From positions 1,061,520 to 1,125,519 of the forward strand of contig MU004193.1 in NCBI GenBank assembly GCA_010093605.1: 64,000 nt of DNA. Reading direction: 5' to 3'. How positions within the stretch are numbered: the first letter of the stretch is position 1; each line of letters starts with the position of its first letter. The translations under genes were made by a program, and so were the position numbers. Below the pieces are notes generated by a model that was not told the DNA's origin, did no database searches, and saw nothing but the letters and a program-made list of their open reading frames with translations. This DNA is from Lophium mytilinum. Lineage: Eukaryota; Ascomycota; Dothideomycetes; Mytilinidiales; Mytilinidiaceae. Shown piece after piece: positions 23,598-33,963 of this stretch.

Positions 23598-24134
23598 CTA
23601 GATAGGAAGCGTCACAGCATCCTCCGGATCCCACCACGCAACCCACGCCACAAGAAAGATCAGCAACCCCATCGTAACCCACAGCCAATTCCACATCGTC
23701 ACAGACGTAACCAGAACGGAGAGGTAAGATCCTCCAACTAACCCCACATGAACGAAAAACATGACGCCCAAAAAGGAGTCGAAATGGTGCTTCTCCCAGA
23801 CAGCCCCAAAGACCCTCCTTGCGCCATGCATGTTTCCGATCAGATGCATGCAGTACGCGACCATGCAGAAGGATATGGCACCAATGAGGATGGATGGGAG
23901 CATAGAGGGGTCCATGCTCTGGCGGACGAGTATGAAGATGTCCTGACCGGTACGCATGAGAAGGATGCTAAGCATGCCGATGCGCCGCAGCATGTCCGAG
24001 CGGTCGGACACGAGTGGGTTGAAGCTCGAGACGGTCAAGCCGGGCCAGCAAGTGCGCATGTTGGGGCATGAACGCGATGAGATTGGCGCGAAGGGGCTAG
24101 TCCGGATCTCACGACCATAGCGGTAAGCAGGCAT
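23598..24134 (-). CDS. hypothetical multi-pass membrane protein
   Basis: Uninterrupted frame of 178 residues from the ATG at 24134. Three clear hydrophobic segments lie at about 81-100, 121-142 and 147-168; a weaker one at 51-71. The loop between the first two contains His and basic residues (NMHGARRVFGAVWEKHHFDS). The C-terminus ends in an acidic, Trp-rich stretch (AWWDPEDAV). I do not recognise the family. It neighbours, divergently, the HET gene at 24750, but nothing links them functionally. Confidence 0.55.
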   Translation of the reverse strand: MPAYRYGREIRTSPFAPISSRSCPNMRTCWPGLTVSSFNPLVSDRSDMLRRIGMLSILLMRTGQDIFILVRQSMDPSMLPSILIGAISFCMVAYCMHLIGNMHGARRVFGAVWEKHHFDSFLGVMFFVHVGLVGGSYLSVLVTSVTMWNWLWVTMGLLIFLVAWVAWWDPEDAVTLPI

Positions 24135-24749
24135 GTTGGGAAAGGCGGTTCGGCAGAGGGGCGTCAGAAAAAGTAAGACTCTGAGGGAGACGAAGGGCGG
24201 ATGGATCTTTGGGTATGGTGAGCGATTTTAACGAGATTTGTTGAGAAAGAGAAGCCTAGAGGTTGGGAACGAAGTGTAATTCGAGAACGCAAGACTAAAG
24301 TTATGGTAAAGGAAATCTCACGTAGAAGTGATGCCTAAAGTTGCAACGAAAGAGAGGATCCGGTTTTCGGGGAGCCTCGGGGATTTGAATTGCAGGCTTC
24401 GCCCCCAAGGCCAAGGCCTTCGCCGTAAGGACTTCGCCGCAAAATGCATCCGAAACATCTAAACTTATCCTATAGGCGCTGCTAATTGAGGCTGTATACT
24501 CGCGACGTCATAGAGTTACTTGGGACAAAACCCTATCTCTTACCTTGCGAAAGGACAACGCAAGACGGGAGCTTTTCCTAATATAAAAGGCGAGTCATGT
24601 GACTCTGAAATCCGTCGAAGCATGAGTCAGGATATAAGCGGCGAGCGAGAGGGGTCGCCATGTTCCCAGTCCCAGATAAACCCACCGATTCCTCTCAAAG
24701 CTATCTAAACTCACTTTACAGCCGAGTCTACTCTGACGCTTGAAACGGA
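24135..24749. other. divergent intergenic region
   Basis: 615 bp between divergent genes, so it should carry both promoters. A GC-rich patch at 24390-24440 contains a repeated AAGGCCAAGGCCTTCGCC-like sequence with short inverted symmetry. No clear TATA box. Confidence 0.4.
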
Positions 24750-26678
24750 ATGCCTCGTTCCGACTGCGCAGCTTGTGGCAACGAGTACTATTGGGACATG
24801 ACACAAGAGAACGAGGCGGAAAATTCATCATCTAGCTGTCCGCACTGCGAATTCCTTCTCGCCGCCATCAAAACTATAATTGAGGCCGAAAATTATCAAG
24901 GAAAAGCGATCACTTCAATCTATGTATCGAATGACCCAACGGTCGCGAAAAACCCTGGGTTTACCAGCGCTTGGTTGTCGAACGGAGGATACACTGCTCT
25001 TCGTCGACTTATAATAGAGTTCTGCGGAGTTCTAAAGCCAGAAGTTGACGGTGCCACGTGGAATCTTCCATCCCCCCTTTTGGAGAATCATATTTCAGGA
25101 CAGACTGACAGCGACCGCGCCTTCGACTGGGCCCGTAATTGTTTCGAAACTTGCCAGAGTCAGCACACCAAGTGCAAACTTATCAGGGACAGTACTTCTA
25201 GGTTGCCGGAAATTAATGGAGGCCGACCACGCAGATTGCTCGATCTACAAGATGTTCATCCATCAGATGACAGCAGAAGCTTTGTCAAGATCAGTGAGGG
25301 GGTTGAAGAATCAGAACCATATACTTGTCTCAGCTATTGCTGGGGTCCACCTCCCCATTTCACACTTAACTCGGGTAACTATCAGCAAATGGTGTCTGGC
25401 CTACCTCTCCAAAGCCTTCCTCGAGCTCTGAGGGACGTGATGCAATTCGCCCGACGACTGAGTTTCCGGTGGATCTGGATCGATGCCCTTTGCCTGATAC
25501 AAGATGACAAGGATGAGATGAGTGAAGAAATAAAACGCATGGGATCGATATACAACAGCGCAGCGTTGACCTTCTCTCTCGAAACTGCGATAGCTGCGTG
25601 CGATGGGTTTTATAAGAATGCCCACGCCAAACACCGCGGAATGATCCCCATAGGCGCACCAGAAGAAGCATATCGACTCTACAAAGGAGTGCTAGTGAGG
25701 AAAATGCTCGACCATACTCTCTTTCAGCAATTTGACAACAGCACTGACACCGATCATACCGATCTAAATCCACTACACACCCGGGCCTGGGTTTTACAGG
25801 AGACAATGCTTTCACGCCGACTTCTCGCCTTCTCGGGCCAAGAACTGACATGGGACTGTGTGGAAGCCACCGCCTGCGAGTGCAGTTATATGAATCGCCA
25901 AATGGGAACGCTGCAGCGGTCTATAATTCACAACACAAACACTCTGCAAGACATCCCAAAGGAAATGTTACATGGCACTCTGCGATCACAGACGAACATT
26001 TATTCTAGCTGGAGCCGTTTACTAGAGATGTACTGTCGTCGGAAACTGACGGTCTCGTCTGATCGTGAAAGCGGAATGATGGGGCTTGTGTGGAAATATG
26101 AGATGCTACTGAACGACAAGCTGATAGCTGGGATGTGGAGTAAACATCTACGACACTCTCTATGCTGGTGGATCGACGGTTCGAAAGCCCGTGGATATCG
26201 GTCTATATGGCCAACCTGGTCCTGGTTAGCTGCTGTACCGGGAGAAGGTGCCTATCTTGTGACAGCAGAGAGAGAACCATCAGCAAGAGACACAGAATTT
26301 AGAATCTGTGTTATGTCCGGTGGAGATTCTTTGCACACTTATCGAGAGTCGAAATACTACCTAGAGGTTGCAGGCACGCTTGTCACCGCGACATCTGGCC
26401 AAAAGGCTCCCAACAATGATGGGCTGTTTGGTGCAGAACTTGAGGTTCACGGCCAAACCCTTTGGTGGTGTCTGGACCAGGAATATGATCCAGATATTGC
26501 CGGATATTGGAAATTGAAAGTCCTCCTCTTGGGAATGGATGGAGAATACTATGTCTTTCTAATGTTGAACACCATTCATGACGAAGCTGGTGTCTATGAG
26601 AGAGTTGGATTCGGCCACACTGATATAGATATATGGACGGAAGCAGAAGCAAAACCGCAGGGTTTCAAGATAATATGA
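24750..26678 (+). CDS. HET-domain (heterokaryon incompatibility) protein
   Basis: A single open frame of 642 residues with no intron needed. The N-terminus has a Cys-rich start (CAACGNEY and CPHCEF) as in many HET proteins. The HET domain carries YTCLSYCWGPPPHF near 190, FRWIWIDALCLIQDD near 241 and SIYNSAALTFS shortly after. HTRAWVLQETMLSRRLLAF near 345 is the third block typical of the family, followed by the IWPTWSWLAA block. Together with the genes at 1-382 and 846-3008 this makes three HET genes in 27 kb. Such proteins govern allorecognition and cell death on hyphal fusion; whether this one does is untested. Codon use is less GC-biased than in ACC. Confidence 0.92.
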   Translation: MPRSDCAACGNEYYWDMTQENEAENSSSSCPHCEFLLAAIKTIIEAENYQGKAITSIYVSNDPTVAKNPGFTSAWLSNGGYTALRRLIIEFCGVLKPEVDGATWNLPSPLLENHISGQTDSDRAFDWARNCFETCQSQHTKCKLIRDSTSRLPEINGGRPRRLLDLQDVHPSDDSRSFVKISEGVEESEPYTCLSYCWGPPPHFTLNSGNYQQMVSGLPLQSLPRALRDVMQFARRLSFRWIWIDALCLIQDDKDEMSEEIKRMGSIYNSAALTFSLETAIAACDGFYKNAHAKHRGMIPIGAPEEAYRLYKGVLVRKMLDHTLFQQFDNSTDTDHTDLNPLHTRAWVLQETMLSRRLLAFSGQELTWDCVEATACECSYMNRQMGTLQRSIIHNTNTLQDIPKEMLHGTLRSQTNIYSSWSRLLEMYCRRKLTVSSDRESGMMGLVWKYEMLLNDKLIAGMWSKHLRHSLCWWIDGSKARGYRSIWPTWSWLAAVPGEGAYLVTAEREPSARDTEFRICVMSGGDSLHTYRESKYYLEVAGTLVTATSGQKAPNNDGLFGAELEVHGQTLWWCLDQEYDPDIAGYWKLKVLLLGMDGEYYVFLMLNTIHDEAGVYERVGFGHTDIDIWTEAEAKPQGFKII

Positions 26679-27846
26679 AGCGGCTAGCTGGTAATCTATT
26701 TTGCAGTTACGTTTTCATCAATCATCATCCTCGTCTGAAGATTTAGAGCTACATTACTTCTCTAGAATTCTTGAATGTGAAGGTGAGGTCCTTCTTTCCA
26801 CGTATGTGGCTTACTAAATACGTCTAGGGTCTACCATCAGCGTAACTTACTCCAAGCGCTCGTCTGGGGCATCCGTATCCTACACTATATTACGTCACTA
26901 TTATTCTAGGAGCGCCGCCGAGCAACTCTCGCTAAAGATGGTCTGCCGCGGCCCCAATTTTACTCGAGACCGCCCAACGCCTTGCATCTAGAGGAGTTTG
27001 CCAGATTGCTCAAAGCTGAATATGCAGCGCCAAAATACACAGTGCAAGCGTATTTGCGTTGATGGTACAACACTAATCTAAGAGGCTACTGCGTACAGTC
27101 TCTCGCACTTTAAGAAGATAAATTGCCAGCGATTGTTGGAATTGCTGCCTTGATACATCAATTGCTACGCTGCTAGTATTCTATAGAATATCGCCGGCGT
27201 TTGGGCCGAAAACATTGGATATGGGCTTAGCTGGTACAGGCTCTCTTCTAAAGCTCTGCCTAGGACGCATACTTTGATCGGCCCGTTATCCTTATGGGCG
27301 GCATGGGGTGAGCGCATCTGCTAGGGATATTCCTTCGAACGTCGATTTGCGTCCATTGTTATCGATAAGAATCCGATCCAGTCAGATCCTTCCGTGATTC
27401 AAGCTGCAGTGAGGTGAGTCTGAGGCCTCGGTACATAACCTCCACTCCACTTTATCCCACACCCACAACGCCAACTGAGGTCATTCTTCCAATTTCCCAT
27501 GTCTAGCCTTCAACATCAATCAACACCACAGCATTTCTTCTCATGACCAACTTCCTCTCCTCTCCGACTCTTCCCGGCTCACGCTCGTATTCCCGATGCT
27601 CAGTGACTTGATGGCTTGACATTCGACCTGCATAGCCTGGTCTCGCGACGTCGGACTTCAAAATCCTCCACCACATGACCGAATCGTGCATATCTCTATT
27701 CCCCGCACGGAGCCCTGCTCTCTAAATTAGCTTCTTCTTCTAGTTGCTCAATATTTTGCAACAATTTTTCATCCAAGATCAAAGTTATTGTGCCTAAAGG
27801 ATTAGTGTGTCGTAGGTTGTGACAAATTGTAACGAAAGTCGAGGAA
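26679..27846. other. AT-rich intergenic region, possible decayed repeat
   Basis: About 1.2 kb without a gene. 26700-27300 is rich in TA steps and has no long open frame, as expected of decayed mobile DNA. The words AGGGTCTACCATCAG at ~26827 resemble AGGGGTCCACCATCAG at ~30230, the end of the dispersed repeat described below, so a relic of the same family may end here. No element ends could be defined. Confidence 0.35.
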
Positions 27847-27854
27847 TATAAATA
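27847..27854 (+). promoter_or_regulatory. TATA box of the tannase/feruloyl esterase gene
   Basis: TATAAATA lies 58 nt before the ATG at 27912, a plausible core promoter position for an inducible secreted enzyme in a filamentous fungus. Confidence 0.55.
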
Positions 27855-27911
27855 CCGCCATGTGTCCACTGACTGAGCATCACTCTCGTTCCTCACAGCA
27901 TATTCGCAATC

Positions 27912-29870
27912 ATGATTGGCTACCTGCTCCCGTCTGTCCTGGCCCTCGCCGAGTCCCTCTCCGCCGTGGGAGCATCCCCCATCGAGCAACGCGCAACGCT
28001 CGCCTGCGACACGTCCAGCATCCCACAACCCGATATATTCGGCCTCACCATCACATCACTCACCGCCGAACTCCTCACTGACTACTTGGGCATCCCCGGT
28101 AACGATCAATGCAATGTTAACATCACCACTACCCACACCGGCGCAGGTGACAGCGTGAACAACTGGTTGTTCCTTCCCGTGAACAACTGGAATGGCATTT
28201 TCCAAGGCGTTGGTGGAGGCGGGTTCGTGGCCGGCTTCTACATCGACCTGGCAGCGGTATCCGCAGAGGGCTATGCCTGCATCTCCACCGACGCAGGCCA
28301 CACCTCGTCCCTCCTCGCCACCGGGGACTCGTCCTCATGGGCTCTCATCTCACCAGGCAACGTCGACCAGTACGCTGCGCTCAACTTCGGCTACCGCTCC
28401 TACCACGAAATGACCCTTCTCGGCAAGGCCATCACCGCCAGCTTCTACGGCAGCCCGGCCAAGTACGCCTACTGGAACGGCTGCTCCACCGGCGGCCGCC
28501 AAGGCATGTCGGAAGCGCAACGTTTCCCTGAGGATTACGATGGAATATTGGCAGAGGCACCTGCTATCCAGTGGACAGACTTCACCTTCGCGCAGCAATG
28601 GCCTTTCACGGTGATGAACAACGAAAACTACGCCCCGCTGCAGTGCGAGTTCACTGCCATCAACAAGGCGACCATCGAGTGCTGCGACGGCCTGGACGGC
28701 GTCATGGACGGCATTATCTCCGCGCCTGCCCTCTGCGACTTCAACCCGGACATCCTCGTCGGCAAGGCCTACACCTGCGACACGGACGGCACGCAGAAGA
28801 CGTTCAATCAAAAGACGGCCGACATTGTCAACCTCATCTGGCAGGGACCTCGCACCCCCCAGGGCAAGTTTCTTTGGTACGGTGCGTAAGCTCCCGATGG
28901 AGATTGAAACTTTCCCAGCGATTTGTTTGTTTGAAAAACTACTCAGGAAGTGTTCCGAGACAACCATAATGGTGTCTTGGAATCCCTTGTAGAAGTGTTT
29001 CGCGCCACAGTTGCTACAAGAAATCATTATCGGTTTTCAGCCTTTAGTTCTGAAGATTTGCTAACTTTATTGCCATCTTAAGGTATCACCAAGGGCACCA
29101 ACTTCTCTACCCTAGCCTCGACCACCGTCGCCGCAAATGGCTCTTCGGTCGCTGTCGCCTTCCCCATTAGCGATACCTGGTACCGTGACTTTGTAGCCAA
29201 GCAGCTCGACTTCGATACCGCCCTAGTCACCTACCCAGAGTTTACCCGTAAGCACCACTTCCCACTTGCCAGATTATCCACCGAGACTCCACGTGTCTGT
29301 CCCTCCCCCGAGAGGCCCACTAACACCCCCCTAGAAGCATTTCTTGAATCCCACCTAGAATGGGACTCAACATTTGGCACCTACTCCCCCAACCTCCGCG
29401 CATTCAAGCGCGCCGGCGGCAAACTCCTCACGTGGCAAGGCCTCGCAGACAACCTTATTAACCCCCAAGGCACCATGTTGTACTACGAAAAGGTCCTCGC
29501 CCTCGACCCCACCGCACACACATTCTACCGTCAGTTCTACTCTCCCGGTGTCGGCCACTGCGGCGGTGGAACCGGTGTTACTCCGCTCAATGCCATCGGT
29601 GCGCTGAGGGCTTGGGTCGAGAATGGCACCGCTCCGGCGACGCTGAGCGCGGCGTCTGAGTACCCTGTGGGCGCGAGCAGCGCGTTTGTCACCAACGGCA
29701 CTAACGTCAGGTTCTTGGAGCTGTGCCCCTACCCCATGGTTAACAAGTATGTGTCTGGGGACCTGAACTTGGCGACGAGCTACGAGTGCGCGAGAGACAT
29801 GGGCTTTGAGCTGTTCGGCGGGCCGAGCGGGACGAATTGTAGCTATATTAATGGGCCTGGTTGGTATTAA
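27912..29870 (+). CDS. secreted tannase / feruloyl esterase family protein
   Basis: Exons 27912-28881, 29083-29247 and 29335-29870 give 556 residues, typical for this family. A signal peptide (~1-22, ending VGASP) is followed by the alpha/beta-hydrolase core: the serine nucleophile lies in GCSTGGRQG (~188-196), the probable acid Asp in WQGLADNLI (~415) and the His in GVGHCGGG (~450). This is the Cys-Ser / Asp / His-Cys arrangement in which a disulfide links the Ser and His neighbours. The enzyme should cleave ester-linked phenolic acids from plant cell walls or tannins. Intron 1 is unusually long (201 nt, GTGCGT..CTTAAG, CTAAC branch at ~29061) and contains in-frame stops. Intron 2 is 87 nt (GTAAGC..CCTAG). 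Confidence 0.92.
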
Positions 29871-30954
29871 GTATAAAATAGTGTGCTGGCTACCTTATCA
29901 GTAATGGTTTAAGAAAAAGCAAAGTCTATAATAAGGAAGGTTTAAGGAGGTAGTAGGTTAAGAGGATACATCCTAGTTTTGAAGGAGGCAGAGCGCTTTT
30001 AGGCTCCACTATCTTAACTAAGACCAGCTACCTATAACAGTAGTAGAGCTACGCTGTAATCCTTACTATTATAATACTGCAGCAGTAGCATAGATAGGCA
30101 GAGGGTCCGTCTTTAGCAGGACTGCGAGAGGAGACTTTAAAGGGAAAGAAGTCGCGAGTAGCTTGTAGTGCAGGGAAAAGATCTATTTTCTTCTTCTAGC
30201 GAAGAGGGGACTAGCGGTAATATAATATTAGGGGTCCACCATCAGTTCAACGGGCACTACTCATAGATCGTTGCAGTTTGTAGATATTCGCATCAACCTT
30301 GAATGAATGACCTCGGAAACTGGAGGTTTGGTTCCCTCCACTTTCTGAGGAGTTCCATGTTCACGATTCCTGGCCACACACTTGACATATCGAATGGCAG
30401 AAATATTATATCTCATGTCAGAGGTTGGACACCGTGGCCGCGTAGTTATGCTCAGCCTCGCCCGTTTGGACATCAACCGCTGTCGTGGTGGCTTCTGATG
30501 GGTCAATGTCCCATGCAGAACGCCCTGCGACTGGTCAAGGTGTATCTAAAGTGCCGCATTACTTTGGGTCTAAACCCGCCTGTTGCTTAAAGCACTATCT
30601 TAACTAGCTACTATTAGCAATCCAATGAGCTAAAAGAGGCAGTGTTCAAGAGCCCCTCGTATCACATGTACGAAAGAGAGTCGTTCAATTGGCAACAACT
30701 AGTATAGTCTGGACGATAAAGAATGACTGGTGTAAGACCTCTATCTAGTTTCTGCAGGCGAAAAGAGCGACATCTGCACCTCCGCAACCTATCTTCGCAA
30801 CGCTACATCCTATGGTAGCCTGAGCTTGAGCACTTTCTATCAGTGACATTCTCTCGACTGCTTTGCCGATAGCAAGACTAATCTCTTCCTTAGCTTTCCA
30901 CATGCTCATTGGCTTTGGGTGGTTCGTTCTTACCAGACTCCGTCTTGCCAGCGT
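29871..30954. other. TpA-rich intergenic region with repeat relic
   Basis: 1.08 kb between convergent genes. 29876-30240 is strongly AT- and TA-rich and reads as a decayed repeat (see 30144-30245). The rest shows no gene; 30303-30590 is a chance frame. Confidence 0.5.
30144..30245 (+). repeat. dispersed repeat, copy 1 (TpA-rich)
   Basis: The stretch with GGAAAGAAGTCGCGAGTAG and, ~65 nt later, GGGGACTAGCGGTAA matches 31956-32060 in order and spacing. Where the copies differ, this one repeatedly has T or A where the other has C or G, consistent with RIP. Family unknown; it could be the end of an LTR element or a MITE. Confidence 0.55.
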
Positions 30955-31359
30955 TTAACAGCCATCATAAAGGTAGCACGAATGAACGATCGAATGCTCG
31001 TTCGTGCAACCGCTGCTGTAGCCCTTCTGGATCCCGTTGTGCGTGTTTGCACTTCCACTGCAGTCGAAGCTCGTGAAACAGTCAGCCGTGGGCTTGTCGC
31101 CGGCGCCTCCGTACTGCAAGTACACGGCCTCCACGCCCTGGTTGAAGGTGTGGCAAGTGCCGCCGCAGCCAAAGTCGGAGATGGTGGTGATGTAGCCGGC
31201 ACTGCAGCCCTGGCTGGAGTAGAAGTTGGCCTGGTGGTCGCTGCGGGCTTCGAGGCTTTGAGGAACAGCGTTGGACTCAATGGACGCCTCGGGGACGGGC
31301 GTGGTCCATGCTGTGGTCAAAAGGGCCAAGATCGAAAGGAGGAAGGTGGTGGGCTGCAT
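30955..31359 (-). CDS. small secreted cysteine-rich protein (effector-like)
   Basis: Uninterrupted frame of 134 residues. A signal peptide (~1-19, MQPTTFLLSILALLTTAWTT) is followed by a short pro-region and a mature part of about 85 residues with eight cysteines. Their spacing (GC, GCGGTC, DC-x4-DC, GC, SC, and a terminal GC) suggests four disulfides. Size, secretion signal and Cys content are those of fungal effector or antimicrobial-type proteins, but I do not recognise a named family and no activity is claimed. It sits at the edge of the repeat-rich island, a common setting for fast-evolving secreted proteins. Confidence 0.8.
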   Translation of the reverse strand: MQPTTFLLSILALLTTAWTTPVPEASIESNAVPQSLEARSDHQANFYSSQGCSAGYITTISDFGCGGTCHTFNQGVEAVYLQYGGAGDKPTADCFTSFDCSGSANTHNGIQKGYSSGCTNEHSIVHSCYLYDGC

Positions 31360-33149
31360 TTTGAACGTGTGATGAAGGATGGTTTTGGGGTGATGGTATC
31401 AGATTGACGGTGCTGGATCGTTAAATGTTGTTGAAAGAGCCTGAATGCAAGTCAGCATCTGGAGCAGCGGGGAGAGCGGGAATGAGTGGACTTACTGGAG
31501 ACTTTGTGGATAGTGTCTGGATACTTGAACGAGAGCGTTGCGGATGGGCTTCTTATACTACTATGCCATTCTCGCATTCACGGTTGGCCTCTCCCGGTCC
31601 TCGTCCACCTCAATACTGGGTGTCGCTCACTTGGCAGAAGCATGTCAGTGTTCACCATTACACATGCTCCTTGTGGGATGTAGATAGTTCAGTCATTCGC
31701 TTTAGTGTAGACCATGTCGCACAATGCGGCTGAAACCCGGCCTTTGGATCAATGAGTCTGCCGTGTAACATCGCACCGCTCATCAGTCAGCCCCTCTAAT
31801 CGTTACACATTACGTTATTCAACTCCAATAACTAGTCGTAGAAAGCGAACCCTCCGAGATGCTCTTCTCAACGGGACATAATATCGTGTAAGATGATTCC
31901 ACGAAACACGGGCGTGTGCGGTAGTAGCGTGGATGGCGAGATACAAGAAGAGAGGTGGTAGAGGAAAGATGTCGCGAGTGGTGTTTGGTGCAAGACACTT
32001 AGTTATGTTTCTTTACGACTAAGGGGCACTAGCGGTAACGACACCTGGGTGCCGCCATAAGGTCGACATGGTGGCAGAACTCATGGATCGATTGGGGTTG
32101 TATCGACCAAAGCACTGTCGAAGAGCGAAATTTTCAGGTCCAGCTAATGTCTTCGATCAAGCGCGAGGCTTCACGAGTGCTGATTTGGCTTCGGGGATAC
32201 GACGCAGAAACCGACGCAATGATAGACCGTTTTCGAGGTCTTCGAGCCCGTAACGCACATAAGAGACACCACCACTACCTAAATGCGTTCTCTTTGAAGG
32301 AGTAATCGTGCCGCATCTAGGTAATACAGGAACTATCTGAGAATCCGAACGAGCTTCTGCTCTGATGTAGGAAGAAATGTGGTTGTGGCGCCTGTCATCT
32401 CCAAGGCATCATACACAGGTGTTCAAGCAAGAAACAGGCAAATGGTCAGGGATGAGAAGGAGTTGGTTGTTCTTTGAGTGACACTGCAGTCTCACAAGCT
32501 TACCATATGCTCAGAACCGAAGAGTTTAGGCTCATTAATTTAGTTTGTTTCGCATTGAAATACCAAAAGCAAATATAGATGGGCTGACACAGATCTAGCA
32601 TAATGCACTAGAAGAAAGAAGGGATAACTTTCCATCGCTAGTGGATGAGATTGCTATGAAGGCATAACGAGGCTTTGTTACGCCTCAAGACGCTCACAGC
32701 AACAAGTTTACCTTTCTCCTCTTTAGTGTATCGGACCCTTCATTGGTTGCCAACACAGTGAAACCAAACCTAGGGAATATGTAGGCTACAGTGTCTACGC
32801 TCATCAAGCATAGCTTACGGGAACACCTTCCGTTCAAATGTCAATGGTTGCTTATGGAATTATCGAGAGCTGTTTCTTGTAGACGATGAAAATGGAGTCG
32901 ACTGGCAAAGGTATTCAACTTCCGGTTATTCGGGTGGTTTTGTATGAATTTTACGGCCCAGAATACTGTAGGCCGCAAAGACTACCTTAGGCGTGCTGAG
33001 GGCTTCCAAACAAGGCGAGGTGTGGCCTCTTGAAATGTCCAAGGAAGAGGAACAACGTGGATTTAGGACCCACTTTGAACTCACGCTTAGGCAAGCGAAC
33101 ACGAATTTTCGGTATATGCCGAAAAATCGCCGAAATCTCTGGGTTCAAT
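31360..33149. other. gene-poor region of repeat island
   Basis: About 1.8 kb with no supported gene. It contains the second dispersed-repeat copy (31956-32060); the remainder, including several short frames, shows no recognisable sequence. Confidence 0.5.
31956..32060 (+). repeat. dispersed repeat, copy 2
   Basis: GGAAAGATGTCGCGAGTGG followed about 65 nt later by GGGGCACTAGCGGTAA mirrors the repeat at 30144-30245, in the same orientation 1.8 kb away. The intervening bases align with several mismatches. This copy has kept more C and G. Confidence 0.55.
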
Positions 33150-33690
33150 AGTCTTGGCGCCACCCCCGGCCAAGTCCTACCCGAACGAGTAGCTCCAGTC
33201 ACGTGGAAACAGCTTAAGTAAGCGAAGTCGAAATCGAATTCGCAGTCACGTGGAAACACCTCGGGTGCTCCCTGGGCTCCACGGTTTTTGGTTTTGGTGT
33301 CACCTATGCCAAGTCCTGCCCGAACGGGCAATTCTAGTCACGTGGACCCAGCTTAAGTAAGCGATTTTCTTTTTCTCAAACTGCAGCGATTTTTTTTCCT
33401 CGATTTTTTCTCTCCGGGCTCCACGGTTTTGGCGCCATCCACGCCAAGTCCTNNNNNNNNNNNNNNNNNNNNNNNNNNNNNNNNNNNNNNNNNNNNNNNN
33501 NNNNNNNGATTTTTTTTCCTCGATTTTTTCTCTCCGGGCTCCACGGTTTTGGCGCCATCCACGCCAAGTCCTGCCCGAACAAGTAACTCAGTCTCGTGGA
33601 AACAGCTTAAGTAAGCGATTTTTTTCCTCGAAAATCAGCATCACACTTGAATTCGCGATTTTTCTCTCTGGGCTCCATGGGCTCCGATCC
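33150..33690 (+). repeat. tandem repeat with CACGTG borders, spanning the assembly gap
   Basis: At least four partial or complete units occur head to tail. Each combines GGCTCCACGGTTTTGG, a GCCAAGTCCTGCCCGAAC block, a CACGTGG box and CAGCTTAAGTAAGCGA. Unit starts near 33388 and 33508 are 120 bp apart; the preceding spacing is 142 bp. The sequence on the two sides of the N run is the same, suggesting that the assembly collapsed or lost units here. An inverted copy is present at 36632-36733. Confidence 0.85.
33453..33507. other. assembly gap (55 N)
   Basis: A run of 55 undetermined bases inside the tandem repeat. The frames reported through it are meaningless. The true repeat number is unknown. 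Confidence 0.98.
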
Positions 33691-33963
33691 AGCATTGCCT
33701 TCCTGAGTAATTCCTATCATGTGCTCAACGTAGGACCCAATTTGATCTCACCAACCATCTAGAATACGCCCCTCCTTGGGCTCAACCCTGGGATTCTATC
33801 GCGCCGAAAAGTGCGTACCTAAGTGTTTCTCATCCCTTGCAAGATCTTTCTTGTAGCCTGAGGCTTTACAGTACGGAGACATAAGTTGGGGCACTACTTG
33901 CGACTACTTACGGTGTTCTGCCCAATATTCTAGGCTTTTAGACCTCCGGGTAGGTGACCAGCC

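Noticed and set aside
33353-33614. Frames running through the N gap
   Set aside because: They include undetermined bases and consist of tandem repeat sequence.
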